Part shown: one piece after another, positions 50,056 to 58,970 of the stretch | How positions within the stretch are numbered: position 1 is the first letter of the stretch | Layout: each line of letters starts with the position of its first letter | Origin: Halioglobus maricola | GTDB lineage: Bacteria > Pseudomonadota > Gammaproteobacteria > Pseudomonadales > Halieaceae | Assembly (NCBI RefSeq): GCF_009388985.1 | Contig: NZ_CP036422.1 | Location: 2,122,501-2,186,500 of the forward strand | Length of the DNA: 64,000 nt | Direction: 5' to 3' | Position numbers and translations under genes: made by a program | The notes under the pieces: generated by a model | What the model was told of the DNA's origin: nothing | Seen by the model: the letters and a program-made list of their open reading frames with translations, nothing else | Database searches by the model: none

Positions 50056-51120
50056 GATCATCCGGTCGCCGGCAAAAGAACCCATGTACACCCTGCCCGC
50101 CTGGGGAACGGCAATAGTTGCAGCCCCCATGGGTGAGCCTTTGCCCGCGTACACAACCTCAAACGACTGCATGTCCTCGGGGTCAATGGCCACAATTTCA
50201 TAGGCTAGCCCGCAGGCATCGTAGGGCTCGCTTAAGCAAGACAGTGTATTCAGCAGTTTGTCGGTGTGTGTGGCCACCCACAGCCTGCCATCGTCTCCCC
50301 AGGCGCTGTTATCAGCGCTCGCAACGGGCGCACGATCAACGATTTCAGCCGTCGCAATGTTTACTTTCCAAACCTCGCCGGTCATATACATATTGGCGAA
50401 CACGTGCTGATTGTCCGCTGAAATTTCGATGCCGTTGGGTTGTATGGCTTCAGTGCCTGCAATGATTGAAGGCTCCCTCCCTTGCTGCCACCGCCACAGA
50501 TCCCCGGTTTCAATGCCGAGCAGACCTTTGGCTGTAGCAAGATTCATGTTCGTCTTGAACATGCGGGTGTAGATGATGTCTCCGTTATTCATACCGACAA
50601 CATCGTTTATGAATGTATCGGCCAATGGTTCGATACAGCCGCGCCAGCGCAACGAGGTTTCAGTGCCCTCTCCCATCAACTCGAACAACTCAATGGACTC
50701 ACGACCACCTGCATGGTTCACCACCAGGTAGCGCCACGACCCGTCGTCGAGGCGGTGCAGGTGTGTGCCGTGAGGGCTCAGTGTTGAAGCTTCGGGGAGT
50801 ACACATGCCGGGTCGCCCCAACGATCTTCGGTGTCGGCGATCTCGGACGCTGCGGTGATAAGCGGGGTCAGCATTTCCGTACGCGTGTCGAACAATGAAA
50901 TACCGCCTGCTCCCTTACCCATATGGCCGAAGTGCGCAAGGAGCAGGTGGCGCTCATCTGGAAGCGCTGCAATATCTTCGGGTGTGCCGATATCACAATA
51001 GGCGCGGGTATTTCCCTTCGATTCGCACCCCTCTACAAGCATATGCGGATCGCTACAGCCAGAGATCAACCATCCAAGGCAGAGAGCGGTGAAGAGTCTA
51101 AAGCTTATGGGTGACGGCAT
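50029..51120 (-). CDS. Lipoprotein with beta-propeller (SMP-30/arylesterase-like)
   Basis: The 363-aa protein has a lipobox signal (LCLGWLISGC), so it is a periplasmic or outer-membrane lipoprotein. The body resembles a six-bladed propeller of the SMP-30/paraoxonase/strictosidine-synthase type, with HGTHLHRL, GIEISADNQHVFANMY and GDDGRLWVATH. Relatives hydrolyse lactones or act as esterases, which would suit lactones made by the sugar dehydrogenases upstream. An ATG at 51120 with AGGTG 6 bases upstream is preferred to the GTG at 51129. It is the last gene of the - strand operon. Confidence 0.72.
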   Translation of the reverse strand: MPSPISFRLFTALCLGWLISGCSDPHMLVEGCESKGNTRAYCDIGTPEDIAALPDERHLLLAHFGHMGKGAGGISLFDTRTEMLTPLITAASEIADTEDRWGDPACVLPEASTLSPHGTHLHRLDDGSWRYLVVNHAGGRESIELFELMGEGTETSLRWRGCIEPLADTFINDVVGMNNGDIIYTRMFKTNMNLATAKGLLGIETGDLWRWQQGREPSIIAGTEAIQPNGIEISADNQHVFANMYMTGEVWKVNIATAEIVDRAPVASADNSAWGDDGRLWVATHTDKLLNTLSCLSEPYDACGLAYEIVAIDPEDMQSFEVVYAGKGSPMGAATIAVPQAGRVYMGSFAGDRMISVPISEFR

Positions 51121-51129
51121 TGTATTCAC

Positions 51130-52842
51130 CTAGATATGGCCCTCGGCGAGCTGCTTGACTGCATAATCCACGGCCCTGGCTGTAAAGGCCATGTACGTGA
51201 GTGATGGGTTCACGCAGGACGACGATGTCATGAACGAACCGTCTGTCACAAACAGATTTGCCACGTCGTGGGCCTGGTTGTACTTGTTCAGGACCGCCTG
51301 ATTCGGGTCATCTCCCATCCGCGCAGTGCCCATCTCGTGGATACCCTCACCCGGCATACTCATTCCCTCACTTGCGGGCAAGGAAAGCACTGCTCCGGCG
51401 GCTTTCATGATGCTGTCCGCTTGCTTCTCGGCATCAGCTCTTATCGCCAGTTCGTTCTTGCCCCAGGTGAAATCGAACGCTACCTGCGGAATGCCAAATC
51501 GGTCCACTTTATTGCTGAGCTTCATCTGGTTGCTCTCGCTGGGCAGGCACTCGGAGAAGTACGCCAGCGCCCACAACCACTGGCCGGGCTTGCGAAGATC
51601 GTTCTTCAGCTTGCTTCCGAAGCCCTTGCTGTTGAAACGTGCGCTCCAGTCCAGACGGGCGACGAAAGTTTGATAGCCGTATCCGCGCAGGAAGTCAGCG
51701 TCCTGGTCCTGTTCTCCCACGTTGCGGAACCTGGGGATATACAATCCAGTGGGGCGCCTTCCACTGTAGTAACTGTCCATGTCGTCCAGGAACACGCCGA
51801 GATTCATGGTGCCCAGGGGGTGGTCCATCATGTACTTGCCCAGCACCCCGTTGCTGTTGGCCAGGCCATTTGGGAATACTGCACTAGTGGAGTTCATCAG
51901 GACTTGAGTCGTGGCGACTGTGGAGGCGCACAAGAAAAACACTCTGGCTGAGTAGCTCCGCCGCTCTCTAGTCTGCGTGTCGATCACATGAACAGCCGAG
52001 ATTTTCCCTGTCTCGGGGTCATGTTCCAGACGGTCTACCAGAGCATTTGCGACCACGGTCATACGCCCTGTGGCTTTGGCAGCGGGTAAGGTAGAACTCT
52101 GTGAGCTGAAGTAGCTGCCGGTCGAACAACCACGAGGGCAAGGGCCGCAATAGTGGCAGGCACTGCGCCCAGGCAAGTCTTCGGTCAGAATGGCTGCACG
52201 TCCGTTGGTGAGGGTGACGTTAGGCATCTTTTTCTTGAGTCGCTCGCCAATGGTTTCTTCGAGCGCATACCAGGGCATTGGTTTTTGAAATTCGCCGTCG
52301 GGTAGTTGCGGCAGGCCCTCATTGCGGCCGTTAACGCCGATAAATTTTTCCACATAGCTATACCAGGGGGCGATGTCATCGTACTCGACTGGCCAGGGTA
52401 TCCCGTGTCCATCGGTCGCGTTCGCCTTAAAGTCCTGCTCGCTGAACCGATAGGTCTGTCGACCCCAAAGCAGAGAACGCCCTCCCACCACATCGGCACG
52501 CGCCCACATGAACGGCTTGTCCGGATCATTCACATAGGGATTGTCTTTGTCGTTGTTCCAGAAATGACGATTGGCCTCGTTGAAGGAGTGGCTGACCCTG
52601 CTCTGGATCGGATATTCTTCCTTGTAGAGCTCACGCGGTTTCTTACCCTGGAAGGGAAACTTCCAATCCGGAGCGTGCTCGCCCGTGTAGTCGACACTGT
52701 GCTCCAGCGGTTTGCCGCGATCCAGCACTAGTACGTTCAGCCCTTTCTCTGTAAGTTCTTTCGCCGCCCAGCCACCGGAGATACCCGAGCCAACAACGAT
52801 GGCATCGAAATCATAGTTTGTCGTGTCAATAATATTTGCCAT
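51130..52842 (-). CDS. GMC-family dehydrogenase (probable glycoside 3-dehydrogenase large subunit)
   Basis: The 570-aa FAD-dependent GMC oxidoreductase shows the FAD-binding GSGISGGWAAKELTEKG at residues 18-34 and the C-terminal GIHEMGTARMGDD and NPSLTYMAFTARA. A Cys-rich YCGPCPRGCSTG in the middle is typical of the bacterial glycoside/gluconate dehydrogenase type. The partner gene 2 bp upstream encodes a gluconate-2-dehydrogenase subunit-3-like protein, which supports a hetero-oligomeric periplasmic or membrane-associated enzyme. In related systems it oxidises the C3 hydroxyl of glycosides to 3-keto sugars. The electron acceptor may be the cytochrome c-containing protein at the right edge. 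Confidence 0.85.
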   Translation of the reverse strand: MANIIDTTNYDFDAIVVGSGISGGWAAKELTEKGLNVLVLDRGKPLEHSVDYTGEHAPDWKFPFQGKKPRELYKEEYPIQSRVSHSFNEANRHFWNNDKDNPYVNDPDKPFMWARADVVGGRSLLWGRQTYRFSEQDFKANATDGHGIPWPVEYDDIAPWYSYVEKFIGVNGRNEGLPQLPDGEFQKPMPWYALEETIGERLKKKMPNVTLTNGRAAILTEDLPGRSACHYCGPCPRGCSTGSYFSSQSSTLPAAKATGRMTVVANALVDRLEHDPETGKISAVHVIDTQTRERRSYSARVFFLCASTVATTQVLMNSTSAVFPNGLANSNGVLGKYMMDHPLGTMNLGVFLDDMDSYYSGRRPTGLYIPRFRNVGEQDQDADFLRGYGYQTFVARLDWSARFNSKGFGSKLKNDLRKPGQWLWALAYFSECLPSESNQMKLSNKVDRFGIPQVAFDFTWGKNELAIRADAEKQADSIMKAAGAVLSLPASEGMSMPGEGIHEMGTARMGDDPNQAVLNKYNQAHDVANLFVTDGSFMTSSSCVNPSLTYMAFTARAVDYAVKQLAEGHI

Positions 52843-52844
52843 GC

Positions 52845-53462
52845 TCAGAATCCCCCTGCCCAGCTGCTATCGTTGGGCCCAAGTGGGATATTGCCGTCAA
52901 ATGTCATCGGCATGGGGTTGTAGCGCAAGGCCTCTTTGGAGCCTCTCTCCGACGTAAAGAAACCCCAGATAGTGAGCTCTTTGAGTTGGCAAATGAAGGG
53001 TGCGTCGCTGATAAAATCTCGCTGAACATTCCCAAACTCGTACCAGGGGTGATCGCTGGCGTCTTCCTCGAGAGCTTCGAGTATTTCAAGCTGATCGCTC
53101 GGAGGAAGCAAATCGAAACGATTGCCATACTCCTGTGGAATGCGTTGCTCGATGTCGGCCATGCCGGCATCAAATATCCCCCTCTCTTCATCGCTAAACC
53201 AGTCTGCAGCCATCAGCTCTATGAAATGAGGCACTCCGGCGTCGATCGCTCCCGGACTATCGCTCTTCGGGATAATCACCTCGCACATCGCCGCCAGAAT
53301 CTGCCGCTGCTCTTCGCTCAGGTAGTCGACGTCAGTCGTGTTGTAATTGGGGGCACTTGCCAGATATACGCGCTGTTCTTCCGTGAGCGCTATCCCCAGC
53401 TGGCTGGCAGTCAAACCACTCACCATGATGGCAGCGCACTGTAGAAATTCTCGTCGATTCAT
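52845..53462 (-). CDS. Gluconate 2-dehydrogenase subunit 3-like protein
   Basis: The 205-aa protein has an N-terminal NRREFLQ twin-arginine motif with a following hydrophobic stretch (IMVSGLTASQL), indicating Tat export. The body contains YLSEEQRQILAAMCEVIIPK, which is the family's diagnostic start. It acts as the small subunit that helps fold, export or connect the GMC catalytic subunit, 2 bp downstream. It overlaps the preceding small membrane-protein gene by 4 bp. Confidence 0.88.
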   Translation of the reverse strand: MNRREFLQCAAIMVSGLTASQLGIALTEEQRVYLASAPNYNTTDVDYLSEEQRQILAAMCEVIIPKSDSPGAIDAGVPHFIELMAADWFSDEERGIFDAGMADIEQRIPQEYGNRFDLLPPSDQLEILEALEEDASDHPWYEFGNVQRDFISDAPFICQLKELTIWGFFTSERGSKEALRYNPMPMTFDGNIPLGPNDSSWAGGF

Positions 53463-53713
53463 GATGTCTTTCTCCTGGGAATCAGCGACGGCAAGATGCC
53501 TATGCAGAGCGTGATCAGTACGCAGACGGCGAGCTGATAGGGCCAGACACCAAAGTAGTAGCCAGCCGCCTTAAAGGCGCCATAGCCCATATAGATGGCG
53601 TCAATATGCGTGAGGTGATACAGCTCGTAGAGCGCGACCGCCGTCGCAGGCAACAAGAAATAAAGATAGAGCCCAATCGCACTCGCGATAATCCAACGCT
53701 TTCTATTTAGCAT
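53459..53713 (-). CDS. Small two-helix membrane protein
   Basis: The 84-aa protein has two hydrophobic segments (about residues 9-30 and 55-75) and basic ends. It is translationally coupled to the gluconate-dehydrogenase-subunit-like gene by a 4-bp overlap and preceded by the epimerase gene with a 9-bp gap. It may anchor the dehydrogenase to the membrane. No family was recognised. Confidence 0.65.
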   Translation of the reverse strand: MLNRKRWIIASAIGLYLYFLLPATAVALYELYHLTHIDAIYMGYGAFKAAGYYFGVWPYQLAVCVLITLCIGILPSLIPRRKTS

Positions 53714-53722
53714 ATTCTTGAG

Positions 53723-54568
53723 TTACCCAATGTGTGAGCGAATAAACTCAATACCGTCCCGGTAGAGTTGCTCGGGTGAATCGAACGCATTGCGCCAGAC
53801 GTTGGCCGCCACTGCAAGCTCTGGGTCGGACGTACCGAAAGCCTCGATAACCAGCCACCCGGAGTAATCTATCGCCTCAAGCGCAGCGAAATGTCCGTGC
53901 CAGTCTACTTGTCCGGAGCCAAGCGTACCTCGGTGGCTTTCACTCAAGTGTACATGGTTGATCGTGTTTTTGATGGTCGCGAGGGCGCTAGCGGGCGCTT
54001 CATCTTCGATATTGGCGTGGTGGGTATCGTAGTGTACGCCGACATTATCCAGCCCCACTTGTTCAACCATACGGTGACAATCCGCTGCGGTGTTAATCAG
54101 GAACACCTCGAACCGATTCAGCACTTCGAGCCCGAGTTTTAGTTCGCGGCCCGCCGCGTACTCCCCCGCCGCCCGCAGGTACTGTGCAGACCAGAGCCAC
54201 TCTTGTTCAGTCGCGCCGCGACCGGTGAAATACTTGTGCGCTTGATAGATACCGCCGATCAGTATCTCTGCCCCAATGGCGGAGGCATCGTCGATCGCGC
54301 GCATGATGTTGTCCAGCGCTGCCGCTCGAATCGCCGGGTCGGGCGAAATCGGGTTGGTATCTTCACCGACAAACGCTGACGCTGTGCGAGCAAGCCCAAG
54401 GTCGTTGCAAGCTGAAGCGAGCGTCGCCAGGTCTGCCGAGCTGTGACCAGACATGGGGATCTCCACGCCATCAAAACCAGCTGCGGCGAGCCCTTCAAAC
54501 ACCGGGATTTTATCGGGGCTCGTCTCGACGCCCCAGAGCAGCATGTTCATGCCGATTTTTACGTTCAC
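53723..54568 (-). CDS. Sugar phosphate isomerase/epimerase-like TIM barrel
   Basis: The 281-aa protein belongs to the xylose isomerase-like/AP endonuclease 2-type TIM-barrel group and resembles D-tagatose/D-psicose 3-epimerases. The start is KIGMNMLLWGVETSPDKIPV. Metal-binding acidic and His residues are in LKLGLEVLNRFE, VGVHYDTHHANIED, NHVHLSESHRG and WLVIEAFG. It probably isomerises a (keto)sugar or its 3-keto derivative in the cytoplasm. It overlaps the MFS gene by 4 bp. Confidence 0.85.
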   Translation of the reverse strand: MNVKIGMNMLLWGVETSPDKIPVFEGLAAAGFDGVEIPMSGHSSADLATLASACNDLGLARTASAFVGEDTNPISPDPAIRAAALDNIMRAIDDASAIGAEILIGGIYQAHKYFTGRGATEQEWLWSAQYLRAAGEYAAGRELKLGLEVLNRFEVFLINTAADCHRMVEQVGLDNVGVHYDTHHANIEDEAPASALATIKNTINHVHLSESHRGTLGSGQVDWHGHFAALEAIDYSGWLVIEAFGTSDPELAVAANVWRNAFDSPEQLYRDGIEFIRSHIG

Positions 54569-55887
54569 TGGGGAGTTCCGGGTTCGCCGATCACCTCAGG
54601 CTGATGCCCTCCTCGCTTTCTATCGAACAACCAGATGATGCCGAATACAGGTAGCAGCATCAGTGGCACATAAGCTACAGACTGGAAGGATTCAACTGAT
54701 GCATAGCGAACGACTTCACTCATGGCCTCCGGCGAGAGTGAAGCCAGCTTGTCAGCACCACCCGCTGCTTGTGCCTTGGCTGCGTCGAAAATGCCGCCCA
54801 TGCGAGGCAACACAAACTGGATCGACATGCCCCCGGCAAAGCCCATAAGGCCCATGGCCATGGCGCCACCACGAGGGAATCGCTCGGCCACAATGGCCAG
54901 CATCGTTGGCCACATATAGCAGACGCCTATGCCCCATACGGTGGCAGCAGCAAACGCGAGCAAGGGTGTATCGGCGAGGCTAAGAAGGTATAAGCCAATG
55001 CCTGCAGCAAGGCAGCTGACAAACATGAGACCCACCGAGGAAATACGTTCGACGATTGGGCCTGCGAAGTGACGCATGACGAACATCAGCGCACTGACGT
55101 AGACAAGCAACAGAATACCTTGCATGCCGACGATGTTGGAAAGCGCGATATTTACCCACTGACCGGGTGCGAGTTCTGCCGCGGCTGTCAGGAACATGCA
55201 TGCCCAGAAGACCCAAAACAACGGCCGTTTGAGTAGCTCCGTAAACATTTCGCCGTAACTTACACCGGCGGCTACGCGTTCTGTCTCTGGGAATGCAGAG
55301 CTGGCCACCATCCATGCGAGCACCACTGCCGGCACCAGCAGTACAAACATATTGATTTCCCATGGAAGCCCCATGGCGCTGATAGACACGCCCAACAGGC
55401 CACCTACGACGATGCCCGCGGGCCACCAGGCATGGAGAATATTGAGACGGTGCGTCTTTTCCTCCGGATAAAGTGCTGCCACCATGGGGTTCGAGGCCGC
55501 TTCAACTGCGCCCCAGCCCAGCCCCGTGAGCAACAAACTGACCAGCACCACCGTTTCCACGGAAGGTCCAATGGGCATCGCAGCCGCTGCCAATAAGCCG
55601 AGCGCGCCTGCCACATAGCCTAAAGCGGAGAGCAGAAGCATACGTTTCATTCCGATAAAGTCGACCAGCGCGCTGCCAAACAACAGCGTCAGCGCAAAGC
55701 CCGTGAAGGTGATACCCAGCGCCTCCCCAACCATGGATGCGGAGTTGGCAAGATCGATCTTGTCGTAGATATCCGCCTGTAGATTAGGCGCGATATTGGC
55801 CCGTACAGCAAAACCCAGGCCGATCATAAAGATCGACAGGTTGCCCACGTAATAGAGCCGTTTGCGATTGATGTCTGTGTTCGTCAT
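54565..55887 (-). CDS. MFS sugar transporter
   Basis: The 440-aa protein has twelve hydrophobic segments and MFS signatures (LVDFIGMKRMLLLSALGY, then GWGAVEAASNPMVAALYPEE), resembling the FHS-type sugar transporters. It is situated in the middle of the sugar operon and probably imports the (3-keto-)glycoside or monosaccharide through the inner membrane. A 4-bp overlap links it to the epimerase gene downstream, and 33 bp separate it from the upstream isomerase gene. Confidence 0.87.
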   Translation of the reverse strand: MTNTDINRKRLYYVGNLSIFMIGLGFAVRANIAPNLQADIYDKIDLANSASMVGEALGITFTGFALTLLFGSALVDFIGMKRMLLLSALGYVAGALGLLAAAAMPIGPSVETVVLVSLLLTGLGWGAVEAASNPMVAALYPEEKTHRLNILHAWWPAGIVVGGLLGVSISAMGLPWEINMFVLLVPAVVLAWMVASSAFPETERVAAGVSYGEMFTELLKRPLFWVFWACMFLTAAAELAPGQWVNIALSNIVGMQGILLLVYVSALMFVMRHFAGPIVERISSVGLMFVSCLAAGIGLYLLSLADTPLLAFAAATVWGIGVCYMWPTMLAIVAERFPRGGAMAMGLMGFAGGMSIQFVLPRMGGIFDAAKAQAAGGADKLASLSPEAMSEVVRYASVESFQSVAYVPLMLLPVFGIIWLFDRKRGGHQPEVIGEPGTPQ

Positions 55888-55920
55888 TTGCGTATCCAGT
55901 ATTGTTATTGTTGGTCGAAA

Positions 55921-56967
55921 TTAACTGAGGCCGAGAATGCGCCGGTTTACCGCATCATCTGCGCCGGCGCCGGCGAAGTCATCAAAGGCCTTGTCGGTGG
56001 TACGAATCATATGGTGGTTGATAAAGTCCACGCCTTCCGCGGCACCGTCCTCCGGGTGTTTCAGACAGCACTCCCACTCAAGTACGGCCCAGCCATCGAA
56101 GCCATACCTGGCAAATTGACTGAAAATTCTTGAAAAGTCTACCTGCCCGTCGCCGAGGGAGCGGAAACGGCCGGCACGATCTTTCCAGCCCTGGTAGCCG
56201 CCATAGACGCCACTGCGACCGTCCGGATTGAATTCCGCGTCTTTCACATGGAACATCTTTATCCGCTCGTGGTAGTGGTCGATAAATTGAACATAGTCCA
56301 GCTGCTGCAACAGGAAGTGGCTGGGGTCATAGAGGATATTGGCGCGCGGATGGTTGTTCGCGGCCTCGAGAAACATTTCGAAGGTCACACCGTCATGTAA
56401 ATCTTCACCGGGGTGAATCTCATAACAGACATCTACACCGGCTTCGTCAAAGGCATTCAGAATCGGCGTCCACCGCTTGGCCAGCTCCGCGAACCCTGCT
56501 TCGACCAGTCCGTCCGGCCGTTGCGGCCATGGGTACATGGTCTGCCATAGCAGCGCCCCGGAGAATGTTGCGTGAGCATTCAGCCCCAGGTTCTGGCTTG
56601 CCTTGGCCGCTAGCAGTAGCTGCTGTACAGCCCATTCCTGCCGGGCCACGGGATTACCTTTGGCGGCGTCAGGCGCGAATCCGTCAAACAACTCATCATA
56701 TGCAGGGTGGACCGCAACCAACTGCCCCTGCAGATGCGTCGACAGTTCGGTAATCGCAATGCCATTGCTGGCGCAGATACCCTGAAGCTCCTGGCAGTAA
56801 TCCATGCTTTCTGCGGCCAGCTCCAGATTGATCAGCCCGGACTCCCAGGTGGGCACCTGTACGCCCGTGTAGCCGAGGCCTCCGGCCCAGCGAGTTATAT
56901 TCTCCAGCGTGTCGAATGGCGCATCAGCGCCGACAAACTGGGCGAGAAATATAGCGGGTCCTTTCAT
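55921..56967 (-). CDS. Sugar phosphate isomerase/epimerase-like protein
   Basis: The 348-aa TIM-barrel protein is of the xylose-isomerase-like family: GPAIFLAQFVGADAPFDTL at the start, then NLGLNAHATFSGALLW, VCYEIHPGEDLHDG with the metal Glu, ILYDPSHFLLQQLDYV, IKMFHVKDAEF and WAVLEWECC. The frame extends upstream to 57336 but that part overlaps the oxidoreductase gene; the ATG at 56967 has GGGAGAA upstream and is preferred. Proteins of this kind accompany Gfo/Idh/MocA enzymes in catabolism of 3-keto-sugars and inositols. It follows that gene by 16 bp. Confidence 0.87.
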   Translation of the reverse strand: MKGPAIFLAQFVGADAPFDTLENITRWAGGLGYTGVQVPTWESGLINLELAAESMDYCQELQGICASNGIAITELSTHLQGQLVAVHPAYDELFDGFAPDAAKGNPVARQEWAVQQLLLAAKASQNLGLNAHATFSGALLWQTMYPWPQRPDGLVEAGFAELAKRWTPILNAFDEAGVDVCYEIHPGEDLHDGVTFEMFLEAANNHPRANILYDPSHFLLQQLDYVQFIDHYHERIKMFHVKDAEFNPDGRSGVYGGYQGWKDRAGRFRSLGDGQVDFSRIFSQFARYGFDGWAVLEWECCLKHPEDGAAEGVDFINHHMIRTTDKAFDDFAGAGADDAVNRRILGLS

Positions 56968-56983
56968 CTTGTTCTCCCTTGAA

Positions 56984-58141
56984 TCAGTGTTGTTCGAAGC
57001 GATGCCACTTGGTGTCGCTGGCGCTCGCCGTAACAGCCAGTTCGATAAAGGCCATGCCCCGCACGGCTTCGGCGATTCCCGGACAATCGCGACTGCGAAC
57101 GTCGGGATCGGTGTTTTGTTCCCGTGCACGAATTTGGCCGGCAAAGGCCGTATAAATATTGGCAAATGCTTCAAGATAGCCTTCGGGGTGCCCCATCGGC
57201 GTTCGGGTGTTAGCCGAGGCCAGCTCACCAAGATACGGCCCGCCTGTGCGGAGCATCTCTGCCGGCCGGTCGGGCCACTTAAGCCACAGTGTGTTTGGTT
57301 CTTGTTGAGACCACTCAAGCCCGCCAAGCGAGCCATACACGCGGATCTTCAAGCCATTCTCTTCGCCCACGCACACCTGGCTGGAATGCAACAGGCCTTT
57401 CGCACCGCCCTCGAAACGCAGTAACACAGAGCCGTCATCGTCGAGGTCCCTGCCCTCGACAAACGCCGTTAGGTCAGCGCACATCTCTGTAATCTGGAGC
57501 CCGGAAATATACTCTGCCAGATTGGCTGCGTGCACGCCGATGTCGCCCATGCAGCTGCTGATACCTGCGCGGGTAGGATCGAGGCGCCACTGTGCCTGCT
57601 TGTTGTCCGCGTCTTCCTGCCGGTCAGCCAACCAACCCTGCGGATATTCCACCACTACTTTACGAATGGTGCCGAGCTCACCTCGAGCAACACGTTCTTT
57701 CGCTTCCTTGACGAGCGGATAGCCGTTGTAGGTGTGCGTCAGTCCATACAGCTGCCCGGTTTGCTCTACCACTGCGCGCAACTCCAGAGCTTCAGCGAGA
57801 TCAAAGGTGGCCGGTTTGTCCGACAACACATGAAAACCCGCCTGCAGTGCCGCTTCGGCAACGGGGAAGTGAAGGTGATTGGGAGTGACGATCGCCACAA
57901 ACTGCATACGTTCGTTTTCTGGCAAGGCTGCTTCGGAAGCGAGCATCGTCGAGTAATCTGGGTAGACACGGTGCTCATCGAGGCCCAGTGCAAGACCTGA
58001 ACGAAGGGCTTTCGCCGGTTCGCTGCTGAATGCGCCGCACACAAGCTCTATCTGACCATCGATAGCCGCCGCCATGCGGTGAATTTCGCCAATGAAGGCG
58101 CCCTCGCCTCCTCCAACCATACCCATCCTGACTTTCGTCAT
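56984..58141 (-). CDS. Gfo/Idh/MocA family oxidoreductase
   Basis: The 385-aa protein starts with the Rossmann motif MGMVGGGEGAFIGEIHRMA, then shows ALQAGFHVLSDKPATFDLAEA with the EKP-type Lys (as SDKP), and SCMGDIGVHAANLAEY with the catalytic His-containing segment. It is an NAD(P)-dependent sugar dehydrogenase or 3-keto-sugar reductase/oxidase. It is the first gene of an eight-gene - strand operon and divergent from the AraC-type regulator, whose intergenic region carries direct repeats. Confidence 0.9.
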   Translation of the reverse strand: MTKVRMGMVGGGEGAFIGEIHRMAAAIDGQIELVCGAFSSEPAKALRSGLALGLDEHRVYPDYSTMLASEAALPENERMQFVAIVTPNHLHFPVAEAALQAGFHVLSDKPATFDLAEALELRAVVEQTGQLYGLTHTYNGYPLVKEAKERVARGELGTIRKVVVEYPQGWLADRQEDADNKQAQWRLDPTRAGISSCMGDIGVHAANLAEYISGLQITEMCADLTAFVEGRDLDDDGSVLLRFEGGAKGLLHSSQVCVGEENGLKIRVYGSLGGLEWSQQEPNTLWLKWPDRPAEMLRTGGPYLGELASANTRTPMGHPEGYLEAFANIYTAFAGQIRAREQNTDPDVRSRDCPGIAEAVRGMAFIELAVTASASDTKWHRFEQH

Positions 58142-58223
58142 GCGGGAACTCCTGCGGATTTTATGTTTGTCAGTCGCAGTGTGCCGGGGTCGGGATTACA
58201 TTGCTTGGAGAATTTCCGTTATC

Positions 58224-58251
58224 ATTAGAACAAAATCGGCAAATTAGAACA
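58224..58251. promoter_or_regulatory. Direct repeat ATTAGAACA in the divergent promoter
   Basis: ATTAGAACA occurs at 58224-58232 and 58243-58251, 19 bp apart, between the Gfo/Idh/MocA operon and the PAS-AraC regulator gene. Tandem direct half-sites spaced by about two helical turns are typical of AraC-family binding sites. Confidence 0.5.
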
Positions 58252-58254
58252 TAT

Positions 58255-58968
58255 ATGACAAGGCTTGTTTTCGATTCACTGGACAACCTGGGCGCTCAGT
58301 TGACGGTACTGGACCTGGTAGGCGACACCCACGCCTGGATGAAAAACGCTGAGGGGCGCTTTGTATATGGCAATCAACTGTTTGTTGCTCGTTTCGGCAT
58401 GTCCAGTAGCAGGGAGTTACTCGGCAAAACAGACTTTGATCTGGCCCCACAGACTATGGCGCAGCGCTATACCGATGACGATAGGCGTGTACTCGCCGGG
58501 AATGCCGTTAGCGACAGGCTGGAGATGATCGGTTCGCAGGGGGCCTCACTTGAGTGGTTTCTCACATCCAAATGGCCTGTGTTCAACACCGCGGGCAATA
58601 TCGTCGCGAGCTTCGGCATGAGCCGTCACCTCAATCGATCCGAGCGCAGTGCCGTTCCTTACCGCGAGCTGGACGTTCCCATCAGCTATATTCAGACGCA
58701 CTTTGCTGAGAATGTATCGGTAAGAGAGCTGGCGTGCGCGAGCAACCTCTCGGTCAGCGCACTGGAACGTCGTTTCCGCCGGCACCTCGGTAAAACACCA
58801 CATCAATACATCGTAGAGGTGCGCCTGGAAAATGCCCGGCAACTTCTACTGGAAACAGATCGTCCCGTTGGAACTATCGCGATAGAGACAGGGTTTGCGG
58901 ACCACAGCCATCTGACCCGCAGTTTCCGCAAGCATTTCGGCTGCGCCCCAAGCAGTCTTCGTGACTGA
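58255..58968 (+). CDS. PAS-domain AraC-family transcription regulator
   Basis: The 237-aa protein has an N-terminal PAS-like domain (about residues 15-120: GDTHAWMKNAEGRFVYGN, LLGKTDFDLAPQTMAQRY, WPVFNTAGNIVASFGMSRHL) and a C-terminal AraC DNA-binding domain with two helix-turn-helix units (VSVRELACASNLSVSALERR and PVGTIAIETGFADHSHLTRSF). The combination replaces the usual cupin sugar-binding domain, so it may sense a small ligand or redox state. It is divergent from the sugar operon and probably regulates it. An ATG at 58255 is used; a TTG at 58201 lies in the promoter. Confidence 0.87.
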   Translation: MTRLVFDSLDNLGAQLTVLDLVGDTHAWMKNAEGRFVYGNQLFVARFGMSSSRELLGKTDFDLAPQTMAQRYTDDDRRVLAGNAVSDRLEMIGSQGASLEWFLTSKWPVFNTAGNIVASFGMSRHLNRSERSAVPYRELDVPISYIQTHFAENVSVRELACASNLSVSALERRFRRHLGKTPHQYIVEVRLENARQLLLETDRPVGTIAIETGFADHSHLTRSFRKHFGCAPSSLRD

Positions 58969-58970
58969 CC

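Noticed and set aside
56968..57336. N-terminal extension of the second isomerase
   Set aside because: It overlaps the Gfo/Idh/MocA gene by more than 350 bp and has no conserved sequence; the ATG at 56967 with GGGAGAA is better.
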